Source: Cricetomys ansorgei (lineage: Eukaryota; Chordata; Mammalia; Rodentia; Nesomyidae). Taken from it: a stretch of DNA of 64,000 nucleotides. The notes beneath the pieces were generated by a model. That model ran no database searches, was not told the origin of the DNA, and saw only the letters and a list, made by a program, of their open reading frames with translations. The stretch's first letter is position 1; the number at the start of each line of letters is the position of its first letter. Position numbers and translations under genes: made by a program. The DNA is taken from the NCBI GenBank assembly GCA_026225945.1, contig JAMJFZ010001258.1, positions 15,369,501 to 15,433,500 on the forward strand, written 5' to 3'. Shown here piece after piece: positions 1 to 12,630 of the stretch.

Positions 1-19
1 TTTATATACAGCTGTTGAG

Positions 20-410
20 TGTGTAAAAGATACAACCGATCTGGAAAACAGTCTGACAAACCCCACTCGAGTGTGACATGTTCTTACCGTGTGACCCAGT
101 CATCCCTGGGTCAGAAGGAAGGAGGAAGAAAAGCACACACACGTCAGTACATCTGTGTGTTAATAACCCAGAATGGAAACACCCCACATCAACAGGTGAA
201 TGGAGAGACAAACTGTTGTCTATTCATATGATGGTTCTACTCCTTGGCAATAAAGAGGAGAGAGCCACTGATATGTGCTTTGCCGCCAAAGAATTTCAGG
301 GTAACTATGATGTGTGAGACGATCCAGAAAGAGTAACTAGTACATATCGCATCATTCCCACTACATAAAATTCTAGAAACTGCGAACAAATTTACCGTGA
401 AAGAAGCAGG
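20..410 (+). mobile_element. Old L1 3'-end fragment
   Basis: Matches the L1 3' region 'gaaacaacccacatcaacaggtgaatgg...' in degraded form (for example ccacatcaacaggtgaatgg at 184-203). Confidence 0.5.
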
Positions 411-417
411 TTCAGAG

Positions 418-585
418 GCCACAGAGGTGTTAAGATCCTGCACTGCTCTTGCAGAGGGCCAGAGTTCAGTTCCCAGCACCCAAGTTGGATGGCCCGTAAC
501 TCCAGCTCCAGGGAATTAGACACCCTCTTCTGGCCTCTGTGGGCATTGCACTTACATGTCTGCGCTGGTGGAAGAAGACAAGAGG
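418..585 (+). mobile_element. B2-family SINE (diverged)
   Basis: Recognised by gctcttgcagagggccagag, cccagcaccca, gtaactccagctcc and the downstream ttctggcctctgtgggcat block. Confidence 0.65.
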
Positions 586-677
586 CTCCTGGACGTTGTT
601 CTTTAGTCTTCGCCTACATGCTGTCACACACATACTCCACGCACTTTAAAAATTAAAATTAAAAGAATCTTGGACCA

Positions 678-845
678 GAGAGAGATGGCCCAGCTGGTAA
701 AGGCACATGCCAGCAAGCCCGGGGACCTGAGCTCCATCCCAGGGACCCAGGTGGTGGGAAGAAACAATCAACTCCCTCAGGTTATCTGCTGACCTCCACA
801 AGTGTGCAGTGGCATCGCCGCCACCCTCCCCCCTCACACACACAA
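678..845 (+). mobile_element. B2/B3-family SINE
   Basis: gagatggcccagctggtaaa, gacctgagctccatcccagg and ctgacctccacaagtgtgca follow the B2/B3 consensus. It is followed by its CA/TA-rich tail. Confidence 0.65.
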
Positions 846-962
846 AGATATACATACACATATACAAACGCACACACATATATATGTATATATATACATA
901 CATATATGATAGGTAGATAGATAGATGATAGATAGATAGATAGATGAGAGATAGATAGAATA
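838..962 (+). repeat. Compound microsatellite (CA)n-(TA)n-(GATA)n
   Basis: A CA-rich tract grades into TATATACA and then into about 12 GATA/GATAGATA units at 905-960, immediately 3' of a SINE tail. Confidence 0.9.
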
Positions 963-2800
963 AAGAATTTAAATCTTGAAAAAGAAAAGAGAAAGGTTGG
1001 GTACCTTGGAGTGGAGCTGGATGCTGAGGCAGAAAGGGTCGTTAGGGAACACGGGCTGGGTGTGGGGCGAGAACGCTCACCATCTTGATAACGATACTGT
1101 TTTCTCCCGTGTGCTCACACCTGAAAACGCTGAATCGCTGACTTTACGTTCACGCAATTAGTTGCGTGCCAGCTACGTCTCAGTAGGCTGTAGAATTACG
1201 TTCTCTGGTCCCACCTCGGGCCCAAGCCTGAATCAGAGACTCTTGAGAGTGAGACCCTAGAAATCTGTGCATGAAAAGCACTCCGGGTGTTTCTGACGCA
1301 CAATACGGTCTGAAAAACCTGGTTTAGGTGTAAACTGCAGCAGGTGCTTAAAGCAAAACTCCGCCCAGAGTGCAGACTTGCTCGTGGGGAGGTCCTGTGT
1401 TAAAGTTGTAAGATGCTGAAGTTGTAGAGAGATTTAGAAAAGGCAGAACCGGTCACAAACACAAAGAGGCCGCAGCCTGACACAGGGAAAGGACCACAAC
1501 AGACGCCAAGGGTTTCAAGCACCGAGTGTTTGGTAATGGTATTGTCTTCTAACAAGTTCTCACGTCCACTAGTGACACATCCTACACAGTGGGGTCCTGG
1601 ACCCCCGACTAGGGTGACACAGGAATGAAGAAACGACAGACACTGAGGAGGAAACAAGACGTACATACAGAAAAGCTGGGCTCAGTTCGGTTGTGCTCAC
1701 TCTGATGGAGGGCGCCCGCTATGCCCCCTGCAAACCCGGGACGTTTATTATACAGCACAAGGAGGAGGGGTCAGCCAGTCTCAGTGCGGGGGAGGTCCCT
1801 GTAGGAGAGCAGCCTCAGGCTTCAAACATCCAGGAGGAGGAAGCCGAGGTCACGCTCCCGGCACACGCTGTCAACAGTCATACTCAGACCAGGGAGGGCT
1901 GTGCCTTTCCATGGGTCTGAGGCGCTGGGGTCCTCGGCATGGCTGTGCTCAGGACTTTATGCACCCCTTACACGTTCACTCGGGTCTTCCTCTGCTTCCC
2001 ACACACCAGTGGCAGGGAGGGCAGGTACACGTCATACCTGGTAGACGGCACAGCCTGCGGGTGAGCCTGCTGTTTGAAGGAATCCCGTCTCCACTTACGC
2101 GTGTTTACATTGAGGCAAGTTCCTCAAACACTCTTCGTCCATATTTTCAAAATGAGGACAAATTTACTCCCTAACAGGGTAGAATCTTAATGCACCATAA
2201 TAACTGCGCCCCCACCAATCTTTCTTGCTGTCTGTGGCACCTGTGTCGGCTGGTACCACTTTGAGTTTCCACCTCCCACTTTGGTAGGTTTGTGTCAGCA
2301 GCATCTCTGTTTCCTCCTCTCCCCAGTGTCTCTTCTATCTCCCCTGTCTGCTCCGTGGAATGATGGCATTGGCCACAGACCCTTCCTTCCCACACTCTCC
2401 CTGGTGACCCCACCCAGGCCCTTGGCTGCCTGCCCCATGACCCCCCCGTATACAACACCCTTCGTCTTCTTTGTGCCTTTGTTCAGAGCTCAGAAGAGAA
2501 TGATGAACCAGAACCCCTCAAGAAGCTCTTCAAAAATCTCAGCTTCCCCTCACACGGGTGAACTTAACCCTTCACTCTGCCTGGAAGCCATTTGTGTATC
2601 GTTAGGACTCAGTCACCCAAGATACAAACTGGGTGGGGCGGGGGAGGCCGCTGAGATGTCCTTCATCTAAGCAATCGCCAGGCCCTGGGAATTACGCCTT
2701 AGAAGTTTCTAAACTGACCTTTCTCTGGTTCTTTTGCCTGATCAGATCTTTCTTCAGTACCTGGTGCCACCAGCTGTCTCCCGCTATCTCCATCCCTCGT
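963..2800. other. Intergenic sequence, nothing recognised
   Basis: No exon-like frame, repeat family or RNA gene could be identified. Short open frames here lack splice context and similarity that I recognise. Confidence 0.5.
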
Positions 2801-2804
2801 TCGT

Positions 2805-3065
2805 AGATGAAATGTCCCCCCAAAAGGCTTGTGTGTCGAAGGCTTAATCCCCAACGCAACATTGGGAGGTAGAGCTTTAAGGAAGTGGTTGCATTTTGGA
2901 GCTTTGATCTGCTCCATCGATTGAGTCCTAATTAATTAGGTCACATTGCTGGGAGACGGGAGAAACTAGGTGGGGCAGCCTAGCTGGAGGAAGTGGACAA
3001 CCAGGGATTGCCTCGAAGGCTGGGCCCTGTCCCTCCCTCTCCGTTTCTTGTTTGTCCTTCTGCTA
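2805..3065 (+). mobile_element. Old interspersed repeat (MER/L1-3'-like)
   Basis: atgaaatgtccccccaaaag, cattgggaggtagagcttta and ggaggaagtggacaaccagg follow a common mammalian repeat pattern. Family not assigned. Confidence 0.4.
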
Positions 3066-3069
3066 CAAC

Positions 3070-3160
3070 GTCTTGCAGAAACACTGATATTATCTCTGTT
3101 TTACAGGGGAGGTCGTTGAGGCAGAGCATGGTCGCGTAACCTGGGAGACAGCTACAGAAA
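3070..3160 (-). mobile_element. MIR fragment
   Basis: tatctctgttttacagggga and gttgaggcagagcatgg match the inverted MIR core. Confidence 0.5.
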
Positions 3161-4584
3161 GTATTCTAACGTACAACTTGCAGTGACGATGTCATGCCTC
3201 TTCTGAACTCCCCTTCATGAAGACCTTGAGCTCTTCAGCTGAGAAGCAGACCTTAGTACCCAGGTGCGCCCCTCTTCTGTGACACTTTGGCCTCTGCGTT
3301 TTAGCGCATGCTGAACTCCTGTTGGAAAGTTCTGTTCCCTGAATGCCCTGCTCCTGACTGCCTGTATAGTCCCCCTCCTTCCTTTAAAATCAGCCCAGGC
3401 CATGTCTCAGACGGAGATCTTCCTATGTCTGCTCTGTTCTCCCCAGTTTTGGAAGGTGCTTATGGGAGATGCTCTCACAGCTCACCTCCTTATCCTCAGT
3501 TGCTCAGAGTACCGGGCCAACCCTGCTCCTAAAGAATAGCTTCAGCTAAAGACAGTAGCTTTGCCTGAGATGACACCTGCTCCTTGTGGCCACCACATCC
3601 CATGACCCATCTGTGTGGTGCACCAAAGCTGAGCCCTCCGGCCCCAACTTGGGAAAGAGCTGAGAGGTTGTTCTGGCTCCATTGTGCCTGGGCCCAGTCC
3701 TGACTCCTCCACCCCCTCCACCTCCCCCACCCCCGTACACAGACTTTTACCCCAAGGGCTCCCTTCACATTAACCTCCATCTCAGCACCTGATTCTGGGA
3801 GGTCACAGGGACTTGAATTTCCCCAGATGTGTTCTGAGCTCCCTGAATCTTCAGAGAACCAGAGCTGGGCACTCCTGAGAGAGGCAGCGGTCCTCAGGGC
3901 TTCCAAGGCCGGCATTCCTGGGAGCCCCAGCCCCAGGGGCATGGCATGGCAATAAACCACAAAGCCCGTCTCCATTGATCCACCTGGTCATGCCTTCTTA
4001 ACCAGATAATTCATCTCCAGGTGGCCCTGGACTTCCTGACCCCAGGTGAGTCATTAATTTGGTGACTGTTGTTGTTCTCCTGTACCCAACTGACCCCTCC
4101 CCCTACAGCCCCCAAACCGCCCTGTGAGGCCAGGGGATTGATTTCAGCCTGTGGGAGGTGGGGTGCAGGGCAGTGAGATTTCAGCGCCCTGTCTGTCAAA
4201 GGCTGTGGCCACTCTGAGAGAACAAGTTACTCATGCTCAAGCGGCTTTTAGCCAAGGCAACTTCACGTCTGAGTTACAATCAGCAAACGCCAGGCCCTGG
4301 TGCCCCAGCCAGAAGGGCAGTCTGGAATCACAGCAGCAAAGGTCAAGCCGGCATCCACTTACTGGCTCTGAGGCCTCAGGCCTGTCCCTTCAGCGGCAGA
4401 AACCCTCTCTCTCCAGGGTTTGCTTTCAATGACACTGCAGCGAGATCCTCAGCACACAGGAGCCACCCAGTGCCAGTGGCTCCCTTCCTCCAAACTTGAG
4501 AGCCCGAATCCACAGAGCAGAACAACAGAGAAGGAACTGACTCTGATGCTACAGGCTGATGCCAGGTTGTTCTGAGCACCTGCC

Positions 4585-4715
4585 TTTACCGCTTCTGTAA
4601 GCTTGTACTATTAGTGACCTCACTTTGCAGGCGAGGAAATGGACACAGAGAAGTTACATAGTTTGCTTGCATCCACACAGCTAGGAAGAGGTAGAGTGAG
4701 AAAATTCAAACTCTT
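4585..4715 (-). mobile_element. MIR fragment
   Basis: The MIR core in reverse: gcgaggaaatggacacagag, aagttacat and cacacagctaggaagaggta. Confidence 0.65.
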
Positions 4716-4887
4716 CCCGAGAGTCTGGAAAGTCTAAGGCTCGCTGGTGGAACTTCTTCCCTCTCGGGAAAGACAGCCAACCCCAGCAACTGCAGGGATT
4801 AAAAATGGCGGAGCTGGAACTGTGCTGGGCAGAGCTTCAAGTGCCCTACTGATCCAACCTGGTAGGACACGTTCACAGGAGTGCCTG

Positions 4888-4888
4888 A

Positions 4889-4917
<29 letters not shown>
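4888..4917. repeat. (TG)n microsatellite
   Basis: About 13 TG units, ending in the interruption TGCGTG. Confidence 0.9.
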
Positions 4918-4919
<2 letters not shown>

Positions 4920-5166
4920 CTGCCTGTACCCTTGTGGAGTCTCCCCTCCCACTCCCTGGCCCCTGACAGACCCATTACCCTGTGAAAAGAATCAGAGACC
5001 TGAGAGTCATCTTGGGGTGGCCTCCTGAGATGGCCCTTGGAAGTGGACTAGTTCACAAAACAAGTTCTCTTAATGCCTGTGGAATGATCTGGAAGCTGCT
5101 AGAGGGAGGGCTGGGGAGCAGCAGGGAGAGATGGAGAGGGACGGAGAGCCTGACTGCGTGGGGACT

Positions 5167-5214
5167 TCTGCATGAAGACCTGACATACCCTCTGCATGAA
5201 GACCTGACATATCA
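5167..5214. repeat. 24-bp tandem duplication
   Basis: tctgcatgaagacctgacat occurs at 5167 and again at 5191; the first 21 bases of each unit are identical. Confidence 0.9.
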
Positions 5215-6594
5215 TCTAGGAGAAACACAGAGACGTCCCAGGCAGCATCCACGTAGAGAAGAGAAAGAGGAACCTCCAGAAGCAGGACTCAATGGCTTCT
5301 CATTTGTCCTCAGAGCCTCCGCTGGCCCCCTGGTACACACAGGGGCTCAAATAGTTATTGAATAAGACACTTGGAGGACATCCGCACAGTGCTCAGGAGC
5401 CGAGGCTGGCACAAGCCGGGGACAGCAGGCTTCGGTGTGTGTCCGTGGGTGGTGGGGCTCTCCACTGCCACCAGCACTAACTTACAACCACTCCCACGTG
5501 ACAAAGACGCTGGAACTGAGTGTGCTTGCTCTCAGTGTCGCTTGCTGACCTGAGATGAGCAGATCTGAAGGCACCTTACTTCAGGGGTCTAACCGCAGGC
5601 TGGACTCTTGGCAGGAAGAAAGGCAGGAGGTAACCAGGGCAGACGCCCAGGCTGAGACAGAAGGGGGATTGCCACTCACAGTCCCCGACTCAGGCCCTGC
5701 GCAGAGGCAGCATTTGTCACTAGGATGGCATGCCATCTTAACGTTGTGGGATGCGAACCATGTCTGGGGGGCACTTAGAGACAGGCAAAGACAGGGAAGG
5801 GGGAAGAGGAGGCCAGAAGGAGAGGAGAGAGGCAGAAAGGGAATTTAGAGGCAAACAGAAGGAGCTAGAGCAATAATTCTCCAAACAAGAAAATGACATG
5901 GTTAATAGAAATATTTAACAGGCAATAAACACGGGCACCGGGATCTGTGGGTCCTGGCTAGCCTTCCAACCCTCGGCTCCTCGGTTCATCTCCCTGTCCA
6001 TGTGTGAGTCCACGCACTCATGCGCCCATTTCTCCCCTTCGCTTTTTAATTGGTCTAACAAGCCGCATATCTGCGGTGGCCAGTTTGACTACGTGCCCGC
6101 CTTCGTCCGCCTGCCCGCTTATTTTCCTACCTGTTCTCGGATCTATTTAACCATCTGGCTGGCAGTCCATCCCCCCCTCCATGACACACCTGCCTGCCTG
6201 TTAGTGATCTATGCATCTGTGGTCACCCTCCCCACACCATATTTGATTTATCTCTATACGGATCGTCCTGTTTCTCTCTTCATCTGCCCATCTGAAATCG
6301 ACATGTTGGTACATCCATGACCCAGCTATCAGTCTACCTCCCCGGTGGTCTGCCAACATCCTCGCCGAAGTCTCTGTCCACCATCTTCTCTACAATATTC
6401 TGCCCACCTTCCTATTGTTAGTCCTTTCTTTCTTTCCTTCTGTCCCTACTTCCTTTCACCTTCAACCATTCATTCCAAAAATAAGCAGTGAGCACTTGCA
6501 GCGTGCTCAGATCAGCACCAGTCTGAAGGAAGATACTGAAGGTAGATCAGATGTGAGTTCTTTTTTCTTTCTTCTTTCTTTGGGGAGGTGGGGT

Positions 6595-6740
6595 CGGGGA
6601 GAGGGTTTCTCTGTTGTAACTCTGGCTGTTCTGGAACTCACTCTGTAGACCAGGCTGGCCTGGAGCTCACAGAGATCCTCCTGCCTCCTGCCTCCCGCGC
6701 GCTGGGATCAAAGGCGTGCGCCACCGCCTCCTGGCTCAGA
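6595..6740 (-). mobile_element. B1 SINE
   Basis: gttgtaactctggctgttct, gtagaccaggctggcctgga and aaaggcgtgcgccaccgcc: a B1 in reverse orientation, cricetid-type variant. Confidence 0.9.
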
Positions 6741-7694
6741 AGGAATTGTGACCTGGGACCTACCATGAAACAGAATGGCAGTGAACAGGACTGACAGGAT
6801 TATGCACAGGCAGGCACAGGAGCACAGAGGAGCAGCCTCCTCAGACCGAAGATTTCCCGGAGGCAGTGGCAGTGCCTGGCTGTCTCCCGGTGTCTCCACC
6901 TGTCCGTCCGTCCATTTATGCCTCCATGTTCCAACCCACATCGCTGGTCATCTAACCCGCTGTTGCTACTCTAGAACCCACCTATCTGTGGGGGCCGGTG
7001 TGAAGAGCCTGATTATGCCTATGCATGGCTGTTGTTGTCAGGCTTCTACTAGTCTACGACTGCTCATCTCCCCATCCACATGTCTTTCCCTGTACCCATC
7101 CACCTCTCCATTTTTTTTTTTTTTGCCAAATTGTTGGTGGTTTTGTGCAGTATTCGGATGCTCTTGGCCACAGATAACAAATAGAACTTCCAAAAGGGCT
7201 TAGACAATAAGAAAAGTGTTCTCTAATGTAGCAAGGTATTTGGGGACAGAGAGATTCTCAGGTTCACTAACGTAGCCAAGAGGTGTGTCTCATCGGCACC
7301 CGGATTCTTTTCGCACATCGCCTCTGCTGGTCCTTGCCCACTAGCTTTTGAACTCAGGCCGACCCTGAGTTTCAGCTTCAGGATGTCCAAAAGGCTGCAT
7401 CAGCTCAACACATTATATCTTCAAATAGCAAAGCACAAAATAGGAGAACAGAAAGGGCTGGGGTCTTCCACGTGGCTCTTTAAACAATCTTGGTGCCTGT
7501 GATTGTTGGTGTGTGGGCATAGGGCCAACGCCACAGTGCACACGAGACACTCAGAGGGCAGCCTTGTGTGTCGGTCTTCCTCTTCCACTCTTCCTCTGCC
7601 ACTGTGTGCGAGGCTGGCTGGCCTGTGAGCTCCCAGGCATGTTCCGATCTTCACCTCCTATCTTGAAGTAAGAATGTGGGGGTTACAGATGAAC

Positions 7695-7790
7695 ACCACC
7701 ACTTTATGTGGGTTCTAGGACCCCAGACTCAGATCCTCTTGCTAATGCAAAGTACTTTACCCTCCTAGCCACCTCCCCAGCCCTAGGCCA
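7695..7790 (-). mobile_element. B2/B3 SINE 5' fragment
   Basis: ggttctaggaccccagactc, cctcttgctaatgcaaagt and agccacctccccagccct form the reversed 5' end of a B2/B3 element. Confidence 0.6.
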
Positions 7791-7899
7791 GTGGCCGTTT
7801 TTAAGACATTTTAAACTTTCTCAAAAGACTCCTAAATTACACTCTCCCATATTTCAGTATGGAGAAGTTTATTTTTCCATTTTTTATTTATGTATTTTT

Positions 7900-8020
7900 G
7901 TTTGTTTGTTGGGACAAGGTCTCGCTCTGTTGACCAGGCTGGCCCTGAACTCACAGAGATCTACCTGACTCTGCTTCCCAAGTGCTGGGATTAAAAGTGT
8001 GCCCCACCAAGTCAGTCTTA
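7900..8020 (-). mobile_element. B1 SINE
   Basis: gttgaccaggctggccctga, cccaagtgctgggattaaaa and gtgtgccccacca. Confidence 0.85.
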
Positions 8021-8884
8021 TTATTCTATTTTTAATCCCTAGCAAAAGAAATGGAATTATGAAGGTATTCCAGTGAGCAGCTAGGATTCATCTTTGGAGC
8101 ACAGGAAGAGTTCAACCTTGTTCAAAGCTCTTGGACTCCAAACACCAAGCAAAAGTGTGTCCCATTGTCAAGAAGGAGGCGGAGAGTGGTGAGGAGCTGT
8201 TGGGCAGGCTAGTGCAGCCTGTTCCATTCTGTACACCGAGCGGTATATCTGTCCTCTGAGGAATCAGCTGTCCATCTATCCATCTGCCTATCGATTAGTC
8301 TGCCTGTCTGTTATCCTATCTGTCAGTCAGTCTTCAGGATTGTCTCCCTGCTTGCCTACCCGTGTCAGTCTGTGTGTCTATCCGCACATCTATTTGTGTC
8401 TCTATTTGTCTCTTGGTCTATCTAGAAATAAATCCACTCATCAGTTTGTGTGTTTAGTCAGCATGCCCATCTATCCATCTCGTTTTTGGCCACTATTGTC
8501 CTTCCTTCCTCGGCCAGCCCCACGTTTAACAGACGGACAGCTCTTTTGTTTCTCTTCCCCCAAGGAACACTTTAAAATAACTCATGAAACACATTACCCT
8601 AGACAGACCACAGACCGCGGAGCCAAAGCAAGAAGGGTGGAGGCAGAGCAAGACCCCACAGTTATCTCCCTGCCACACGGCCCACGCCCTCTGTTGTCGT
8701 GTCCAGAAGCTGAGCTTCACTGGTCAGGTCCTCCCAGGCTGGAGCTCTTGGAGATTCCCTTCATTCTTTCATTCTTTTTAGTGTGTGTGTGTTGGGGGGG
8801 TGGAATTACTTATTTTATTAATTTTTAATTACTTTCCCCCAGAATAATGGGTTTCATCATGTCATGCATTTATTCTTTTGTTTG

Positions 8885-9040
8885 ATTATTTTTTTGTTTT
8901 TGAGACAGGATTTCTCTGTTGTGACTCTGGCTGTCCTGGAACTCACTCTGTAGACCAGGCTGGCCTCGAACTCACGGAGATCTGCCTGCTTCTGTGTCCC
9001 GAGTGCTGGGACTAAAGGTGTGCGCCACCACTGTGCGGTA
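8885..9040 (-). mobile_element. B1 SINE
   Basis: tttgagacaggatttctctg, gttgtgactctggctgtcct, gtagaccaggctggcctcga and a gtgcgccaccac end. Nearly complete. Confidence 0.92.
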
Positions 9041-9044
9041 CGCA

Positions 9045-9165
9045 TTTATTCTGAAGTAAGTGCTCACTGGGTGCTACTCTGTGCCAGGCCCTTTGTTAGG
9101 TGACTAGGGCACAGAAGAGAACAGGACAGGCTTCTACTCCCATGAGCCCCACAGTCTATGCACAG
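9045..9165 (+). mobile_element. L2-like 3'-end relic
   Basis: catttattctgaagtaagtg, gctactctgtgccaggccct and acagaagagaacaggacagg resemble the L2 3' tail. Weak. Confidence 0.35.
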
Positions 9166-9199
9166 ATGTGGCTGCACTTATGCCATCTTATTATGACTT

Positions 9200-9302
9200 T
9201 TTTTCTTTTGAGGCAGGGCCTGGCTATGTAGTCCAGAACTTCCTACATAGCCCGGGCTGGCCTTGAAGTTATGATCCTCTATGTGCTAGGATTAGAAGCA
9301 TG
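9200..9302 (-). mobile_element. Diverged B1 SINE
   Basis: gggcctggctatgtagtcca, cgggctggccttgaagttat and tgctaggattagaagca. Confidence 0.65.
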
Positions 9303-9929
9303 GATCCCTATACTTGGCTCTTACACAGCTTTATATATCAGTTTTTCAGATAATACACTTAAACATATATGGCCACATTCAGTCTGTGTCAGCCTCTGCC
9401 AATATTCATTGGGCCTCATATATGGATGGCATGTCAGTGCTGTTCCGAAGCAGCATGTCTTCTCACACACACACACACGCAGAGAGAGACCCTCATACGG
9501 GGTGCGGGATTCTTCATGTCTCTTCCCACCCTGCATGACCTTGTCGTCATTCCTGACCACACAGTGTTTCCTGGTAGGAACAGAGCAGCTCAAGGCACGG
9601 GGATGGTCAGACACCTTCTTGCTCTCTATTCGATTCGCATCCCTTTCTGGCACAGAAGTTACTTCCCACCTGTCTCTCGCTGTGCGTGGGTCTTTCTCCT
9701 TCCTCCCGTCTCTGGCTGCCTGACTCCACGTGTCCCCAGAAGGTCCCCTGTGACTGTTTTGAGTTTTGTTTCCACCGAGTGAGTCTTTGGATCTAGGAAT
9801 GGCTGTCGATGTGGGGTGCTTTAATACCGGGGCGAAGTGCTCGGGGTCATCTCTGAGTGTACATTTGAACTGCTGTGTGTCTGTACGTCTGTCTGCTGTG
9901 GAACTCTGTGTGTTTTTATGCAAGTGCAT

Positions 9930-9967
<38 letters not shown>

Positions 9968-9982
9968 GCACACACACTCTCA
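9930..9982. repeat. (CA)n microsatellite
   Basis: About 20 CA units at 9930-9964, then interrupted CA and TCACGCACA sequence. Confidence 0.92.
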
Positions 9983-10365
9983 CGCACATGCCTGGCTCCC
10001 CTAATATGCTGAACGGGCCATTACGTCTCTTGCATGTGGGCTGAGGGTGGGGGGACAGAGGGAGGCAGCAGGATTCTGTAAGAACATTAAATCCCAAATA
10101 AAGTAGAAAATATTTTTTAAAATTACCGACTTCCCGTTTTCTCCGAAATGGAGTGAGACGAGGCCAGTCCCGAAGCAGGGGCTCCGCGGGGCCAGCCACT
10201 GGAAAGGGGCAGTGCTTTATTTTTTATTTTTGTAATAAGAGGAACTGAATTAGAAAAAACGGGGAAGGAAGAGCAGAGTAAGATTGTTAAAGGATTCAAT
10301 GAGCTGTGGCCAATGTATTCGAAAGGTGCTTAAGGCAGCAGAGCCGTTCACCAAACACACACTCA

Positions 10366-10450
10366 AGCTCGCACACGCGCACACACACACACACTGTCAC
10401 ACACACACAGCCACACCAAGCACCACACACCGCCATCACACTCGCAAGAC
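10366..10450. repeat. Interrupted (CA)n region
   Basis: A CACACACA run at 10380-10394 and a second around 10400-10410, in a CA-rich context that continues loosely to about 10740. Confidence 0.8.
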
Positions 10451-10865
10451 TGAGACAAAGGCACATTCAGCCAGGCTCACGTTGCAGTGTACAGCCAGGG
10501 ACACAAAGACACACTGTCCCTGTGTGACCAGCGCACACCCTGAGGTTTGCGTGTCCATGTAAAGGTACCGGTGCAATCAGATGCACCCCAAAGAGGCACA
10601 AAGGAATTCCACAAGCACGAACTCACACTCGCAGTGACAAGTGATGCACACTTCGGTCACATACACTCCTACCCTGGACCCCTACAAATACGCCACAATA
10701 TGAACATCCACACACCTGGACCCCCACATAGACTCACTCCAAAGAGCCCACAGCCCCTACCCCCTGTGACGGACCCACAGAGACCCTCAGACCTCCAAGC
10801 CCTCCATCACCATGACTCGTAGCCGCCCAGCACGACCCGCACGCGGTTATTGATAGTGATGCTGG

Positions 10866-10918
10866 GGCCGGGGGATGGTTCAGGGTAGCGCTCTTGCCAA
10901 GCATGTGCGATGCCCGCA
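10866..10918 (+). mobile_element. ID-like SINE fragment
   Basis: gggggatggttcagggtagc and gctcttgccaagcatgtgcg follow the tRNA-derived ID head. Confidence 0.55.
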
Positions 10919-10934
10919 TATTTATAGCGACTCT

Positions 10935-11050
10935 CCGCTGGACTTCCCCGTCTACTGAAGCCTCCTGTGAAGCAGCTCTAGGGATGAAGCAACAGAGCTC
11001 AAGGGGTTAGATAACCTGCCCAAGTCACGAGTGGCGGGCCAAGCGGAGAC
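10935..11050 (-). mobile_element. MIR-like fragment
   Basis: gatgaagcaacagagctcaa, ggggttagataacctgccca and agtcacgagtggcgggccaa correspond to the reversed MIR core. Confidence 0.5.
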
Positions 11051-11059
11051 GCGGGGTGG

Positions 11060-12630
11060 TTTTAAAATTTAAATTCCGACACAGAAAGACACACGTAGTC
11101 TTGCTTGCACATCTTCATGAACTCGGCGTGGGCATTTATTTATTTGGGTTCAAATACATCTGTAGATGGTGACCTGCAAGTGTGTCCCCACACCCCTCCT
11201 CGGTGCCTCCGGGCATTCTGCCTCTCCTGCCTCCTCCAGGCAGACTAGCCGGAGTGAAGTGGGGTGGGGGGAATGGGGGGGTAGGGAGGTAGGAGGATGG
11301 GGGGAGATCCAAGGGGCTCTTCCACCTTCAGGCAGCAGCCTCCCTTCTACCCCACCAAAACCCCACCTCCCGGGGCCTGGGAAAGGTGAGCCCCAGCTTC
11401 TCCACCCCACCCCTCCCACATCCTAACAGGGGACATTAAAAAGTGCTGACAGGGCTGGGGAGAGGCCACCTGCCTAACCCGCCAGCCGGCCACTTTCATC
11501 TTATGGGCCTCCCGCCCGCCATAGCCACAGCCTGCCCTGCCTTTCCCTCCTCCAGGTCCCTCCATATTAATCTGCCCCGTCTGGCCAGCCAGGCCCGCCC
11601 CTTCACCCCCATCTCCCCTCTGCCCCCAGTGCCCCTTTCCCCAGCATCTCAGAGTTGCCAGGCAGAGGCTCCTCAGAACAAGGAGGCTCCTCAGCCTGCA
11701 CCAATCACCTCAGGGGCCATGGAGGAAAAGCCTCCCACAGACCCAGGGAGCTCACACTCCTCTGCATTAACCGCAGGAGTCGGGACTTTGCACACTACAG
11801 ACGCAAGGACATGCCACACCAGCCAGACCTCGCTCTGGGACACACACAGCACTCACTGACACAGTACATCCATACTGCACGGCTGTGCGCACACCTACCC
11901 TCTCCCTGTAACTACAGTTACATCATGACTCCTGGAGAGGCTGTCAGTAGAGCAACACATTTACACACAATGACCAGTGATGCTGGCTGACCGTATCATA
12001 ACGTCATGGTGCCTGGCTTGTAGTGGCTCTTGTAACTTCATATTTGGTGAGTAGGTAATAGTGGCTACATGTTTGTGGGGACAACGGGAGGGCAGAACCT
12101 CATGCTAAATGAAGGAACTCATGACCAATACTTTAGGACAGACCAGGAACTGCAGACTAGACAGCCAGGACTTCTAAAGATAGTCTGCTCTCCTCATAGA
12201 TCTGTGCCTAGCCCGATCTTCACCAGAGAGGCTTCCTCCGGCACTGATGGGAGCTGATGCAGAGACCAAGGGCCAAACAAAGTGCAGAGCTCGGGGAATC
12301 CCACAGAAGAGAGGGAGGAGGGATTGTGAGGGCCAGAGGGGTCAAGGACCCCAGGAGAGCAAACCCCACGGAGTCAACTGACCACCACTCTTAGGGCTCA
12401 CAGAGCCTGAAGCAGCAGACATGGAACCCGCTGGGTCTCCCAGATATGTCTAGAGGTTGCCCGGCTTGGTGCTGCTGCAGAACTCATACACACTGGAGTA
12501 GGGACTATGCTTGCCTGCCCTTGGGGCCCTTCTGCCCCTGCTGGGTTGTCTAGTCCGTCCTTGAAGCAGGGAATAGTGCCTGATGCTGTTCCATCTTGTG
12601 CCAAGTGTGAGCAGTAACTCTAAGAGGACT
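11060..12630. other. GC-rich intergenic segment, nothing recognised
   Basis: 11150-11720 is GC-rich and repeat-free, with a G/A-rich tract at 11255-11310. No coding signature. It could be a regulatory element, but nothing specific supports that. Confidence 0.35.

Larger units (their letters stand above)
5985..8505. repeat. Decayed tetranucleotide pyrimidine belt
   Basis: Three blocks (5985-6415, 6880-7110, 8260-8505) are built of degenerate CTGT/CCAT/ATCT/CTGC units (for example ctgcctgtctgttatcctat), interrupted by B1 insertions and unique DNA. This is consistent with one long, old simple-repeat array broken by transposons. Confidence 0.5.

Noticed and set aside
9321..10199. 292-codon minus-strand open frame, the longest in the left half
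   Set aside because: It reads straight through the CA microsatellite (runs of CVCVCV), lacks splice or promoter context and resembles no protein that I know.
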